Source: Stanieria cyanosphaera PCC 7437 (lineage in GTDB: Bacteria > Cyanobacteriota > Cyanobacteriia > Cyanobacteriales > Xenococcaceae). From it: 64,000 nucleotides of DNA. Below are positions 8,938 through 18,812 of this stretch, in pieces. The position numbers were made by a program, and so were the translations under genes. Position 1 is the first letter of the stretch. Every line of letters starts with the position of its first letter. The stretch is taken from contig NC_019748.1 in assembly GCF_000317575.1 (NCBI RefSeq), positions 2,748,501 through 2,812,500 of the forward strand. Reading direction: 5' to 3'. The notes beneath the pieces were generated by a model. That model saw nothing but the letters and a program-made list of their open reading frames with translations, searched no databases and was not told the origin of the DNA.

Positions 8938-11900
8938 TTAAAACTGCAATTTAGACAAACGACCAAATAAATCGTGTAGCAATAAATAAAAGCAAGGAAT
9001 AATAAATAAAGTTAATAGTGTTGCCAATGCCAAGCCAGAAAAAACGACAATTCCTAATGGTTGCAGAAATTCTCCTCCCTGTCCTAAACCTAATGCCAGG
9101 GGAAACATACCCACAACGGTAGTAATAGTAGTCATTAAAATTGGACGCAGACGTTGAGGTGCTGCTTGTAATATAGCAGTTCGACGGGAAACTCCTTCTC
9201 TAGAGCGAATCTGATTAGCGAGTTCTACCATAATAATGGCGTTATTCACAACAATCCCTACTAATAACACTGCACCTACAATTACTGTCGCACCGATCGC
9301 AGTTTGAGTAATAAATAATCCCCAAATGCCACCAGCTAAGGCTAGAGGTAAGGTAAACATAATCACCAATGGATCGACAAGGGAGTTATACTGTACTGCC
9401 ATGACGACAAATACTAGAAAGGCAGCCAAACCACCCAACAGAGGTAGAGCAGATTGAATAGCTTGATTGCTTTGAGCAGCAGCACTGGGAAGACGACTTA
9501 CTCCTGCTGGTAAATCTACACCTTGCATAATGCGGTCAACTTCGGCTAAAGCTTCTCCCAAAGAAGCATCTTCATTTAAGCTACCAGCAATAATAAATAC
9601 TTGTCTTTGATTAATTCTTTGAATTTCTCCTGGTGCTTGTCCTGTTTCGATCCGAGCCACATCTCCTAAGCGAATTAATTGATTATTTTCGGTAAAGAGA
9701 GGAAGTTGTTCTATTTGGGAAGGACGTTGCAGAGAATCTCGGTCAAACTGCACACGGACATCTACCAAACGATTACCCCGTTGAAGTTGCGTTGGTACAG
9801 AACCTTCAATGGCAGTCCTAAGCACATCACCAACGTCCTGGATGTTGAGGTTCAAATCAGCAGCACGTTCTCTGTCTAGACGAATTTGTAGTTCTGGTTG
9901 ACGACTATCGGCATCGGGTCGAAAGCTGGATAGGATTGCTTGTTGCTCCAAGGCTTGTAGTACTTGCCTTCCAGCTTGTTCTAGTTCGTTAGTATTATTA
10001 CCTTGCAAAACCACATCAATGTCTGAACGTACTGGAGAATTACTTAAAATTAAACCTCGTACCTGACCAGGATTCATTCGTAAACGAATATCAACCAGAT
10101 TTAACTTGTCCAATTCTTGAGTTACTCGCGCAATGTATTCTTCTACATCCGTGTTTGGTTTAAGTGTAATTGTACTAGAAGCACGGAGGGGATTGGCATT
10201 AGTATTAGAGCCAAATAAAAAGCCACCTGTGGTAGTAAAAACGTATTCGGTTTCGGGTTGAGCCAGCAAAATTTCATCTACTGCTTTCATAACTTTTTGA
10301 TTGGTTGCTAGGGGTGTACCAGGCGGAAACTGAGCAATTAATTGAGCTTGTCCTGTATTAATTCGAGGCAAAATCTCTTGAGGAATCTGCCTCACAACCA
10401 TGATGCTACTACCACCAAGCAACAAAAATACTAGTCCAATCACCAGCAAACGGTTTCTTAAGAAACGATCAAGTATGGAAGTGTATCCTCTTGTGGCTGC
10501 TTCAAATCTGCGGTTAAACATTTGTAAAAACCAAAATTGACCAATGCCACTGGTCGAACGAATTGCCAACAAGCGCGAGGCAAGCATTGGGACAACTGTC
10601 GCAGCAACTAAAATAGAGGAGGCAACGGCAAAACTGATAGTCAGAATCAACTCATTAAACAGGAGAGCGATAAAACCACCAATCAGCAAGAATGGTAGAA
10701 CAGCAACTAAATTGGTCGCGGTAGAAGCTACCAAGGCAGATTCTACTGATTGACCGCTAATGGTGGCTTGTTGAAGTAATTGACTCAAGCTAAGACGAGT
10801 GCGAGCATCCTTACCTGGAGTCATACCCGCATCTTCTGCGATCGCTTCAAGCATAACAATGGAGTTATCTACAACAATTCCTACACCCAATGCCAGTCCT
10901 CCCAAACTAAAGACATTAATTGATAAGCCAAATAATCTCATCAAAATAATGGCTGCTAGAGTAGCTAAGGGAATAGCAATTACAATGATTAAAGTTTGAC
11001 GAAGAGAACCAAGAAAAAGTAAAACAGCGATCGCAGCTAATCCTGTTCCGATTAAACCTGCACTAGTTACATTAGAAATAGCATTACGAATAAAAATAGA
11101 TTCATCTGTAGTCGCGATTAATTCCATATCTTCTGGAATTACTCCAGCTTGACGTAACTCTTCAAGTCGTTGTTTTACACCTTCTACTACTTCAATCGTA
11201 TTGGCATCAGGTTGTTTTTGAATACTAACTTTAACCGCAGGCTGTTGATTGAGCGAGACAAACACTCGTTGTTCTTCTGTGCCATCAATAACCTGGGCAA
11301 AATTACGCAGATCGATCCTTCTAGAACCATTGGACTCGCCGATTGTAAAAGAAAGTTCCTCAATCTCTTCAGCAGTTTGAAACCTGCCAACCGCCCTAGT
11401 CAAGGGTTCTGATAACTCACCAAAAATTCTTCCTCCTGAAACATCTTGATTTGAATCTTCCAGTTTGGTTAACACATCATTTAGACCAACTCCAAGAGCT
11501 TGTAAACGGTTCAAATCTAAGACAATTCGTACTTCTTCTGTCACACCGCCTGATACATCTACCGAAGCAACACCTTCGATCACACCTAATTCCCGAGCAA
11601 GTTCTTCATCAGCAAACACCCTTAAATCTGAAGATTCTAAAGTCGGGGAAGCAATGGCTAATTCATAAACAGGTAATTGGGAAGGATCGACCTTAAATAA
11701 ACGTGGTTCTTCAATCGTCTCTGGTAAATTAGCTCTCGCTCGGTTAAAGGCTGCCGTAGCATCATTAAGAGCGCGGTCAATATTGCCACCTGGTTGAAAA
11801 TATAAATCTAAACTAACCTGTCCTTCACGAGTCTGTGAATATACTTGTATTACTCCTTCTGTAGCAGATAGAGCTTCTTCTAGCGGTCTAGTCACCTCAT

Positions 11901-12105
11901 CGACAGCAACTTCTGGCGAAATTCCAGGCGCATTTACGCGCACGCCAATACGAGGATAGGTAATTGAAGGTAGTAAATCTACTTGCAGGTTAAAGATAAA
12001 AAATATGCCAATGACGATGACTGCTAGAGTTAGCATCAAGGTGCCAATATGTCGGCGTATTGCAATGCCACTAATACTAAAGCTAGATGAATTTGATGAA
12101 GACAT
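8938..12105 (-). CDS. RND-family (AcrB/HAE1-type) efflux pump
   Basis: A 1055-residue inner-membrane proton-driven exporter of the resistance-nodulation-division family, with the two-fold repeat of large periplasmic loops and 12 membrane helices. The N-terminal signature is GIAIRRHIGTLMLTLAVIV followed by FNLQVDLLPSITYPRIGV. The TM4 motif reads ALGVGIVVDNSIVMLEAI, with one Asp in place of the AcrB Asp-Asp pair, as in several RND subfamilies. It should form a tripartite complex with the membrane fusion protein at 14237-15544 and an outer-membrane TolC-like channel, which is not in the window. Pump and adaptor lie on the same strand but are separated by a restriction-modification unit. The substrate is unknown; multidrug or hydrophobic compounds are typical. 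Confidence 0.92.
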   Translation of the reverse strand: MSSSNSSSFSISGIAIRRHIGTLMLTLAVIVIGIFFIFNLQVDLLPSITYPRIGVRVNAPGISPEVAVDEVTRPLEEALSATEGVIQVYSQTREGQVSLDLYFQPGGNIDRALNDATAAFNRARANLPETIEEPRLFKVDPSQLPVYELAIASPTLESSDLRVFADEELARELGVIEGVASVDVSGGVTEEVRIVLDLNRLQALGVGLNDVLTKLEDSNQDVSGGRIFGELSEPLTRAVGRFQTAEEIEELSFTIGESNGSRRIDLRNFAQVIDGTEEQRVFVSLNQQPAVKVSIQKQPDANTIEVVEGVKQRLEELRQAGVIPEDMELIATTDESIFIRNAISNVTSAGLIGTGLAAIAVLLFLGSLRQTLIIVIAIPLATLAAIILMRLFGLSINVFSLGGLALGVGIVVDNSIVMLEAIAEDAGMTPGKDARTRLSLSQLLQQATISGQSVESALVASTATNLVAVLPFLLIGGFIALLFNELILTISFAVASSILVAATVVPMLASRLLAIRSTSGIGQFWFLQMFNRRFEAATRGYTSILDRFLRNRLLVIGLVFLLLGGSSIMVVRQIPQEILPRINTGQAQLIAQFPPGTPLATNQKVMKAVDEILLAQPETEYVFTTTGGFLFGSNTNANPLRASSTITLKPNTDVEEYIARVTQELDKLNLVDIRLRMNPGQVRGLILSNSPVRSDIDVVLQGNNTNELEQAGRQVLQALEQQAILSSFRPDADSRQPELQIRLDRERAADLNLNIQDVGDVLRTAIEGSVPTQLQRGNRLVDVRVQFDRDSLQRPSQIEQLPLFTENNQLIRLGDVARIETGQAPGEIQRINQRQVFIIAGSLNEDASLGEALAEVDRIMQGVDLPAGVSRLPSAAAQSNQAIQSALPLLGGLAAFLVFVVMAVQYNSLVDPLVIMFTLPLALAGGIWGLFITQTAIGATVIVGAVLLVGIVVNNAIIMVELANQIRSREGVSRRTAILQAAPQRLRPILMTTITTVVGMFPLALGLGQGGEFLQPLGIVVFSGLALATLLTLFIIPCFYLLLHDLFGRLSKLQF

Positions 12106-12154
12106 AAATAAATTTTGTAAGTTATAAATGAATAGTTTTCTATGCTTATAATTT

Positions 12155-12829
12155 ATGTTTTGTACTGCCGAACAAATTTATGAGATGCTAATTAATAATG
12201 GTATTACTGGAAGTTTCGGCAATATTAAATTTAATTTTTTAAATGTTTCAGTAAATATCCAAGAAAAAAGTGCAATTGGCGATCTTTTTCAAGAATGGTT
12301 TGCTCAATGGTTAAAAATCAATAATATTTCCTATAGAACATCTGCTAATACTCAAGAATTTCCTGACTTTTTTTTAGACCCTTTTTCAAATAATCAAAAT
12401 TTATTAGAAGTAAAAACTTTTGATTACGCTCGTTCTGCAAATTTTGATGTTGCTAATTTTGAAGCTTATTGCCGTTCTCTTAGAACTAAAGCATATCGTT
12501 TGGATGCTGATTATCTAATTTTTGCATATCTTTTAGTAGATGGTCAGTTTAAAATAGAAAGACTTTAGTTGAAAAAGATTTGGCAAATTACTGGTAATTC
12601 AGATAAATATTCTGTTAAATGCCAAATTAAACAAGAAGCTATTTATAATATTCGACCTATTTCTTGGTATTCTCAAAAAGGTAAATTTAAAGCATTTAAT
12701 AATAGATTAGAGTTTGTAGAAGCTTTATATCAAACTTTAAGGCAATATCCTAAAACAAATATGGCAAGTGCTGATTGGTTAAATGCCGTATGCCAAAATT
12801 ATTTATCTCATACAGGACAAAGATTGTAG
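12155..12829 (+). pseudogene. type II restriction endonuclease (NgoBV/NlaIV-like) with amber stop
   Basis: Two abutting open frames, 12155-12568 and 12569-12829, are in the same reading frame and separated only by one TAG codon (12566-12568). Together they make about 224 residues resembling NgoBV-type endonucleases. The PD-(D/E)xK active site is visible as EFPDFFLDP...LLEVKTF in the first part. The second part (ITGNSDKYSVKCQIKQE...) continues without a plausible new start. The cognate-looking C5 methyltransferase gene overlaps its 3' end convergently. The nuclease is probably inactivated by nonsense mutation. Readthrough, or a functional truncated nuclease keeping the catalytic core, cannot be excluded. 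Confidence 0.75.
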
Positions 12830-14157
12830 TTTTGATTTGGTGTTGAAATTAACTTTTGTATAACAATTCTTTTGGCTATTTCTTCTATTACTGGTACAAC
12901 AACAGTATTACCTAATAGATCGAAAGCTTTGGCTACAGGCAATTTAATTTGATAATTTTCTGGAAATCCAAATAATCTCAAGCCTTCTCTAATTGTAAGT
13001 TTTCTAATTCCTAAGCCGTCAATAACGGCTAACTTACTCATATCGGTAGCTACTAGAGTTGGTGCTATTCCATTAGGATCGAGTATTTTACTAATATCAA
13101 AACTTAATTTACCCACAATAATATTGTATCCTTTAGGTAAATCTTCACGATATTGTCTTTTTTTTATAACTTTTCCATTACTATTAATTGTTTCAATCAA
13201 ATCTTTAGGATGTTCAAATTTTAAATATCCTTTTTTTACTAAATCATTTAACATTAGCTTTAAGTCGTTAGTTTCAAAGAGATTATTGGGATTATAAAAA
13301 GTCAATATTTCTTCTAAGGTTAAAGGCATCCCGTCCATCCATTCAATACCTTTTTTTTCTGCCCATATTTTTTTTCTTCTTTCTTTTAGTAATTGATTTA
13401 ATAAATCTTTCTGAGCTTGGCTTACCTCACCTTTTAACTCAATATCCCAACTATGGATATTATCATTACCTCCCCGTTTATCTTTAATAGCTTTTCCATA
13501 AAGTTTTTCAATTGAGTAGTGAGATAATAGCCGTTGAATTAAATCCGTTGTTAAGACAGGCTTTCCTATTTCAAAAATGTTTTTTAGCAAAACTTGTTTT
13601 TGATTAGAGAACTCTAAAGATATAGGATGTTTTTTATTTCCTGCTATATATATTCGTTTTCGGTCTTGAGGAATACCGAAATTTTTAGCATTTAAAACTT
13701 TCCAAGTTACATGATAATCTAGTTGCTCTAATTTATTTAAAATTGTCCCTAAAGTTCTACCACGATCATGTTTAACCAAACCTTCTACATTTTCTAACAA
13801 AAAACCAAAAGGTTGTTTAGCTTGTAGTATTTTTTCAATTTCAAAAAATAAAGTTCCTCTGGTATCTAAAAAACCTTGTCTTGTTCCTGCGCTGCTAAAT
13901 GGTTGACAAGGAAATCCCGCTAAAAGAATATCAAAATCGGGAATTTCTACGTTAGAAATTTTAGTTAGATCGCCATAAATTTTATTTACTGAAAAATTTT
14001 CTTGATATGTTGTAATCGCGTGTTCTTTGATTTCTGAAGTAAATACACATTTGGTAGAAATATCCATTTTCTGACAAGCATTTTCTAAACCTTGTCTCAT
14101 TCCTCCAATACCAGCAAATAAGTCAATAAAACGAATGCAATCAGTCATTTGTATCAA
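12808..14157 (-). CDS. DNA (cytosine-5-)-methyltransferase of a type II R-M system
   Basis: A 449-residue C5-cytosine methyltransferase. Motif I is FIDLFAGIGGMRQGLENAC, motif IV is AGFPCQPFSSAGTRQG with the catalytic Cys, and motif VI is FLLENVEGLVKHD. Motif VIII is IPQDRKRIYIAG, and motifs IX-X are near RKLTIREGLRLFGFP and LLGNTVVVPVIEEIA. It probably methylates the site of the neighbouring NgoBV-like nuclease, which for that family would be GGNNCC; the specificity here is inference. The gene is intact while the nuclease gene is interrupted, so the enzyme may now act as a solitary modifier. It lies between the genes of an RND efflux locus, suggesting insertion of the R-M unit. Confidence 0.9.
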   Translation of the reverse strand: MIQMTDCIRFIDLFAGIGGMRQGLENACQKMDISTKCVFTSEIKEHAITTYQENFSVNKIYGDLTKISNVEIPDFDILLAGFPCQPFSSAGTRQGFLDTRGTLFFEIEKILQAKQPFGFLLENVEGLVKHDRGRTLGTILNKLEQLDYHVTWKVLNAKNFGIPQDRKRIYIAGNKKHPISLEFSNQKQVLLKNIFEIGKPVLTTDLIQRLLSHYSIEKLYGKAIKDKRGGNDNIHSWDIELKGEVSQAQKDLLNQLLKERRKKIWAEKKGIEWMDGMPLTLEEILTFYNPNNLFETNDLKLMLNDLVKKGYLKFEHPKDLIETINSNGKVIKKRQYREDLPKGYNIIVGKLSFDISKILDPNGIAPTLVATDMSKLAVIDGLGIRKLTIREGLRLFGFPENYQIKLPVAKAFDLLGNTVVVPVIEEIAKRIVIQKLISTPNQNYNLCPV

Positions 14158-14236
14158 AATTCTTCAAGAACATTACAATAATGCTAAAAGTAGCATTAAT
14201 TAAGATAGCAAGCTATCATTCTAAATATATTTGGAA

Positions 14237-15544
14237 TTAAGTTTCCGAGATAAAACTAAGACGGACTTTTTCCCCATCTTGTAATTCCCCACTACTGCGA
14301 ACTACAAATTGTTCTCCAGGTTCTAAACCAGATAAAATTTCCAGACGATTATCAGCGCGATCGCCAATTTTGACTGTTCGAGCTTCCACTGTTGCTTGTT
14401 CTCCCTTGCCATTAACTACAAAAATGGTGGCTGTTTGTTGATCTGTATTCGATTTATCGTTTCCAGAAGAAATTTGAATGGCTGTTTCAGGAATAACCAC
14501 CTGTTGAGTTGTTTGTGTTTCAAAATTTACCCTTGCCAAAAGTCCGCTCCCAATTCTTTTATCTTGATTAGGAATGGTTACTTCAATCGGAATTAGACGT
14601 GCTGTAGGATCTGCCACGGGAGAAATTTGGCTCACTTTTCCTGTAAACGTTTGATTAGGAAAAGCATCTAGCCTTATCTGTGCGGGTTGTCCGAGTCGAA
14701 TACCATCCAATTCTAATTCGGAAATTTGTACCCGAACTTTTACCTGACTGAGATCGCCCAAGCGCAGAATTTCACTGCCTGGTTGTGCTAAATCTCCTGG
14801 TTCTAAAACGCGCTCTAAAACAGAACCATTTACGGAAGCTGTTAGGGTGGTATAGGATTGTCGCTGTCGAGCTTGAGTAACTAAGGCTTGTTGAGCAGTA
14901 ACTCGACGTTGAGCAGCATTGACTGCTGCAATTTGATTTTGTACCTGTTGTTGAGCAGAACGCAGTGTTTGAGTTGCCGTACCAACCGCAGTTTGAGCCA
15001 GTTCAAAATTCTGTTCAGAAATAGCTCCTTCTTGATACAATTGTTGCGATCGCGCTGCATCTGATTGAGCTTGTTGTAGTTCCAATCGCGCTCGCTCTAC
15101 TGCTGCGGTGGCATTATTAACTTCGGCTTCTAAACTTGCTACTTCTGCCTGACGTGCTGCGACTTCTGCTTCTGCTTCGGTCACCGCTGCGGTTAATAAA
15201 TTATCATCAATCTGTGCCACAACTTGTCCTTGTTGAACTGCATTCCCCACATCAACCGCTACATCAAGTAATTGTCCTTCTACTTGCGATCGCAAAGCAA
15301 TCTCTCGATAAGGAAGGGTTGTCCCAGTGTATTCAGTTGTGGTTTCTAGCTTTGCTTTCTGAGCGATCGCAACATCGACTGCTACGGGTTGTTGCGATCG
15401 TTCTACTTCAGGAGGTGTAGTTTGAGCTTCTCCTTGTCCAATCGCACTGCAACCTACAGGAAACAACAGCACTCCCATCATCCCTAGTCGAAAGAGTAAA
15501 TTAATCAAAGGAGAACGATTGATTGTGGCAGAAACAGGCAACAT
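14237..15544 (-). CDS. RND efflux membrane fusion protein (adaptor)
   Basis: A 435-residue periplasmic adaptor of the HlyD/AcrA type. The N-terminus has a hydrophobic segment ending in [11 protein letters not shown], where Cys32 could be a lipidation site. Next come the barrel-sandwich half [17 protein letters not shown], a long coiled-coil hairpin rich in Gln, Ala and Glu (about residues 115-225), the second lipoyl half, and beta-barrel domains with [11 protein letters not shown]. It links the RND pump to an outer-membrane channel. The pump gene lies downstream on the same strand, beyond the methyltransferase gene. It is divergent from the two-component genes at 15741, which may control it; that link is inference. 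Confidence 0.92.
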   Translation of the reverse strand: MLPVSATINRSPLINLLFRLGMMGVLLFPVGCSAIGQGEAQTTPPEVERSQQPVAVDVAIAQKAKLETTTEYTGTTLPYREIALRSQVEGQLLDVAVDVGNAVQQGQVVAQIDDNLLTAAVTEAEAEVAARQAEVASLEAEVNNATAAVERARLELQQAQSDAARSQQLYQEGAISEQNFELAQTAVGTATQTLRSAQQQVQNQIAAVNAAQRRVTAQQALVTQARQRQSYTTLTASVNGSVLERVLEPGDLAQPGSEILRLGDLSQVKVRVQISELELDGIRLGQPAQIRLDAFPNQTFTGKVSQISPVADPTARLIPIEVTIPNQDKRIGSGLLARVNFETQTTQQVVIPETAIQISSGNDKSNTDQQTATIFVVNGKGEQATVEARTVKIGDRADNRLEILSGLEPGEQFVVRSSGELQDGEKVRLSFISET

Positions 15545-15740
15545 GATTTTTAGGAATAATACGAACGAATACTATTAAATACCCAGTTAAACTGGCGATT
15601 GTTTTAAACTGAAAATAATTATGTAAATATGTGTAAACTTAATTTAATTTTAAGTAAAGCAAATCAAAATTACCGTTTACCTCTATCTAAATTACAAAAC
15701 TGTAATTTAAAGACGGAATTGGTCACCATAAGATGGAGGC

Positions 15741-16430
15741 ATGAATGAAGTTATGCACGTCCTGTTCGTAGAAGACGAGTTAAAAATTGCCAACTTTGTC
15801 CAAGCAGGTTTAAAAGAACAAGGATTTGTAGTTGACTATTGCGACGATGGCGATCTTGGTTATCTCAAAGCCATTAACAACGAGTATGATGCGATCGTGC
15901 TAGATATTATGCTCCCTGGTAAAGATGGACTATTTATTCTCAAACATTTACGGCGAGAAGGAAGAAATATTCCTGTGATTTTGTTAACGGCTCGTAATGA
16001 ATTAGATGACCGACTAGAAGGGTTAAATTTGGGGGCTGATGATTATATTGCCAAACCTTTTTTTGTTGAAGAATTAGTAGCTCGTCTTCATGCAGTAGTA
16101 CGTCGTAGCGTTGGGGAAAGACAAAATCTACTTTCCGTTGGCTTACTAACTTTAGATCGCATTACCAGAGAGGTTACTTGCGAGGAACAGATGGTTGAAC
16201 TAACCACCCGCGAGTTTAATTTATTAGAATACTTAATGCGATCGCCTGGAAGGGTTTTTACTCGCACCCAAATTTTAGAACACGTCTGGGGTTATGATTT
16301 TAATCCCAATACTAATGTAGTGGATGTTTGCATTCAAAGAATTAGGAAAAAGATCGATCGCTTTAATGATTCTAGTTGGATTGAAAGTGTGCGAGGAGTT
16401 GGTTATCGTTTTCGTAACCCAGAATCTTAA
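15741..16430 (+). CDS. OmpR/PhoB-family response regulator
   Basis: A 229-residue regulator with a receiver domain (phosphoacceptor D55 in AIVLDIMLPGKDG, and GADDYIAKPF) and a C-terminal winged helix (TTREFNLLEYLMRSPGRVF, then WGYDFNPNTNVVDV and GVGYRF). It resembles the CusR/heavy-metal-type branch. The start at 15741 is supported by GGAGG seven bases upstream. Its kinase partner follows 18 bases later. It is transcribed away from the efflux adaptor gene, and this divergent arrangement is typical of regulators that control efflux genes in response to a toxic substrate. Confidence 0.93.
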   Translation: MNEVMHVLFVEDELKIANFVQAGLKEQGFVVDYCDDGDLGYLKAINNEYDAIVLDIMLPGKDGLFILKHLRREGRNIPVILLTARNELDDRLEGLNLGADDYIAKPFFVEELVARLHAVVRRSVGERQNLLSVGLLTLDRITREVTCEEQMVELTTREFNLLEYLMRSPGRVFTRTQILEHVWGYDFNPNTNVVDVCIQRIRKKIDRFNDSSWIESVRGVGYRFRNPES

Positions 16431-16448
16431 TGAAAGTAACTGATAACT

Positions 16449-17903
16449 GTGAAAATCCGTTCCTTCCGATTAAGAATTGCGTTGTTAGCTGCTGCTTTAG
16501 CGGGTAGTAGTTTAATTGGCTTTGGATTAATTGCTTGGAGACTGATTTACATCGCTAAGGTTAGTCGTTTAGAAGCAAAACTAGAATATTTAGTCAAACG
16601 TACCGTTCGTCCTAGACCCCAGGATTTTTGGCAATCTTTTGAAAATTCTTTACCTGGAGAACTAGAAGCTCATCTTGATACACCAATTGTAGTCTTGGTG
16701 ATTGGTGCAGATGGCAAAATCATTTATCAATCTCAGAAATTTGCGACTCCTTTTAATTTACGTAGACTTTTACCACCAATTCTTCCTTTTGCTTCCGCAT
16801 TCCCCTCCAATCAAAAACCAATTTCGATAGATTTCCTTAAGCAGAAAACTCTATCTAGTTCAGATATTGGTATAGTTCCTGACCCTCGAATGCTTTACAA
16901 ACGTACGACTACAGGTAATTGGCAGATTGGAGTAGTAAGTTCGATCTATGCGAGAGGCGCGATCGCAGTTAGTTTAGACGCAATTAATGAAGATATGAAG
17001 GTAATTCGTCATATTTTCTTGGTTGTCATTTCAGGAACACTGTTGCTGGTGGCTGGTGGTGCTTGGTTATTATCTAATAGTGCGCTTTCCTCAATTAATA
17101 AATTAACCTTTGCTATTCAACAAATAAAGGTGACTGGGCTTGAATATCGAGTTCCGATAGGGACAGTTGATGTGGAATTTGTCGAACTAATTGAGGTATT
17201 TAACCAAATGTTAGAACGGTTAGAACGCAGTTTTCAACAAGCCTCACGTTTCAGTGGTGATGCAGCCCATGAATTAAAAACACCTCTGGCAATTCTACAA
17301 GGTGAATTAGAAAGAATGATGCAGCAAGTTGAATTAGGGTCAGATTTACAACAAAATTTGAGTCATTTACTCGATGAAGTTAATCGTCTCAATGGCATCA
17401 TCAAAAAACTCTTATTGCTATCTCTAGCTGATGCTGGACAAATGAGATTGCATAAAGTTGAGGTAAATCTAGCAGAAATACTAGCTATAATGGTCGAAGA
17501 TTTAGAATTACTAGCACCTCATTTAGATGTTCAAGCAGACTTTCCTGAAGAATTATGGGTATCGGGCGATCGCGATTTACTGTCTCAAGTATTACAAAAC
17601 CTAATCGCAAATGCCATTAAATACAATCTTCCCAATGGTTGGATAAATCTTCAAGGTTATCAACACCAAAAAACAATCCAGATAACTATTACCAACTCTT
17701 CTCAAGATATTCCCCCTCCAGAACGCGATCGCATTTTTGATCGTTTTTATCGTGGTGATCCTGCCCGAACCCGCCGAATCGAAGGAATAGGTTTAGGACT
17801 TAGTTTATCGCAGGAAATCGCCAAGGCACATCAAGGAGAACTAACCCTCGATCAAACGACCGTTAATCAAACTGCCTTTACTCTAAAATTACCAAGTTAT
17901 TAG
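16449..17903 (+). CDS. sensor histidine kinase
   Basis: A 484-residue membrane kinase that should phosphorylate the regulator encoded just upstream. It has an N-terminal membrane helix (about 7-28), a periplasmic region of about 165 residues, a second helix (about 192-212), and a HAMP-like linker. The dimerisation domain has the phosphoacceptor His274 in GDAAHELKTPLAIL. The ATPase domain has the N-box LQNLIANAIKYNLP and the G-boxes DRIFDRFYRGDPARTRR and IGLGLSLSQEIAKAH. The GTG start follows closely after the regulator gene. The input signal is unknown; the position beside efflux genes suggests metals or drugs. Its TAG stop lies at the edge of a palindromic repeat. Confidence 0.93.
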   Translation: MKIRSFRLRIALLAAALAGSSLIGFGLIAWRLIYIAKVSRLEAKLEYLVKRTVRPRPQDFWQSFENSLPGELEAHLDTPIVVLVIGADGKIIYQSQKFATPFNLRRLLPPILPFASAFPSNQKPISIDFLKQKTLSSSDIGIVPDPRMLYKRTTTGNWQIGVVSSIYARGAIAVSLDAINEDMKVIRHIFLVVISGTLLLVAGGAWLLSNSALSSINKLTFAIQQIKVTGLEYRVPIGTVDVEFVELIEVFNQMLERLERSFQQASRFSGDAAHELKTPLAILQGELERMMQQVELGSDLQQNLSHLLDEVNRLNGIIKKLLLLSLADAGQMRLHKVEVNLAEILAIMVEDLELLAPHLDVQADFPEELWVSGDRDLLSQVLQNLIANAIKYNLPNGWINLQGYQHQKTIQITITNSSQDIPPPERDRIFDRFYRGDPARTRRIEGIGLGLSLSQEIAKAHQGELTLDQTTVNQTAFTLKLPSY

Positions 17904-17930
17904 TAGAGACGTAACATGTTACGTCTGTAC
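17903..17930. repeat. dispersed small palindrome, GAGACG-type (copy 1)
   Basis: The palindrome GAGACGTAACATGTTACGTC is followed by TGTAC, immediately after the kinase stop codon. Related units lie at 23289-23316 (same core), 20811-20831 and 60994-61021 (different core, still self-complementary). The outer arms and the TGTAC tail are shared while the stems change on both sides together, so secondary structure seems to be what is kept. Confidence 0.7.
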
Positions 17931-18030
17931 ACCAGTTATTTTTTTAATACAGTAGCCTCAATCAAAATTGCATACTCTCACCTCAACAAACATAGTTAGT
18001 AATCGAAGAGATTAATACAATGTTTTTTTC

Positions 18031-18043
18031 GAGGTAAGTAAAA
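18031..18043 (+). promoter_or_regulatory. Shine-Dalgarno region complementary to the 3' UTR (paralogue A)
   Basis: GAGGTAAGTAAAA contains the ribosome binding site GAGG. Its first 11 bases are exactly complementary to TTACTTACCTC at 18813-18823, just before the terminator of the same transcript. The paralogue at 31412 has the same arrangement with a 14-base match. Confidence 0.55.
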
Positions 18044-18597
18044 TGAAAAGAATCAATCAAACCATCACTGCAACCGTAGCTCTTGCTTTAACTGTAGGTG
18101 TTTCTACTCTAGCCACTCCTCAACCAGCAAATGCACAAGTTTTAGAATTAGCAACTGGTGCGCTTAATGCCATCTTTAACCGTCCACCAAAACCAATTCC
18201 CAACCAAAGCTATGCTTTTGGTACCAACAATCTCAACGGTAATAATTTTAGTTTGTGTATTTTGCCCTGTACTCCAGGCATGGGTAGTTCACCAGTACGT
18301 CTTCCCATTCCAGGGATGACAAGTTTCTCTGCACCTCCTGTTGCTTCTGGAGTATCACCAAGTTTACCTCCAACAGGCGTTGTTCCTCCACAAGGTTCAG
18401 TTTCCCAATCTCAAACTATGGTAACCAATCAAGTTGGAACTATTCCTCCTGGGGCTGTACCTGGAACTATTCCCCCAGGAGTAATGCCTGGAACTATTCC
18501 CCCTGGTGCTATTCCTCCCCAAATAGTTCAACCTACTCCTCCTCGTCCAACCGTAGTTATTCCTCCTATCAAGCTGCCAATTAATCTTCCTATATAA
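18043..18597 (+). CDS. secreted Pro-rich cyanobacterial protein, paralogue A
   Basis: A 184-residue protein of unknown function with a Sec signal peptide (TATVALALTVGVS...PANAQ, cleavage near residue 32). The mature part starts VLELATGALNAIFNRPPKP, has a Cys pair in CILPCTPG, then a low-complexity region of PGTIPPG-type repeats, and ends PTVVIPPIKLPINLPI. The 150-residue protein at 31412-31864 is a clear paralogue with the same order of segments. Both genes share the leader GAGGTAAGTAAAATGAA and a 3' module before the terminator that is complementary to it. The protein is probably exported to the periplasm or cell surface. No known enzymatic domain is visible. Confidence 0.75.
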   Translation: MKRINQTITATVALALTVGVSTLATPQPANAQVLELATGALNAIFNRPPKPIPNQSYAFGTNNLNGNNFSLCILPCTPGMGSSPVRLPIPGMTSFSAPPVASGVSPSLPPTGVVPPQGSVSQSQTMVTNQVGTIPPGAVPGTIPPGVMPGTIPPGAIPPQIVQPTPPRPTVVIPPIKLPINLPI

Positions 18598-18641
18598 AAC
18601 AAGACTTTGTAGAGCTACTAATACTAATTTGCGTATCTTAA

Positions 18642-18709
18642 TGTCATTCTGAGTGGAAAGAAGCGAAGTGAAGAATCTCGTGAGATACTTTGCTTCGCTC
18701 AGTATGACA
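18642..18709. repeat. palindromic MITE-like repeat
   Basis: A 68-bp imperfect palindrome begins TGTCATTCTGAG and ends CTCAGTATGACA, with CGAAG/CTTCG inside. This type of palindrome (GTCATTCTGAGCGAAGCGAAG-like) is widely dispersed in bacterial spacers. Here it has landed between the Pro-rich gene and its terminator, lengthening the 3' UTR relative to the paralogue's. Confidence 0.65.
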
Positions 18710-18812
18710 AAATTAGACTTTTTACTGCAACTTATTATAAATGGAAAGGGGGGAATGCTCACCCTACAAATGCTTTTATAGAATTGATAGCAATGATGAT
18801 TTAAATTTTCTC

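Noticed and set aside
8656-8941. Overlapping 62- and 75-residue frames near the hepT remnant
   Set aside because: No start context, no family resemblance, and both strands are equally open in this short stretch.
18397-18762. 121-residue frame antisense to the Pro-rich gene
   Set aside because: Arg/Ser/Asn-rich shadow of Pro/Gly codons; it crosses the coding region and a palindromic repeat.
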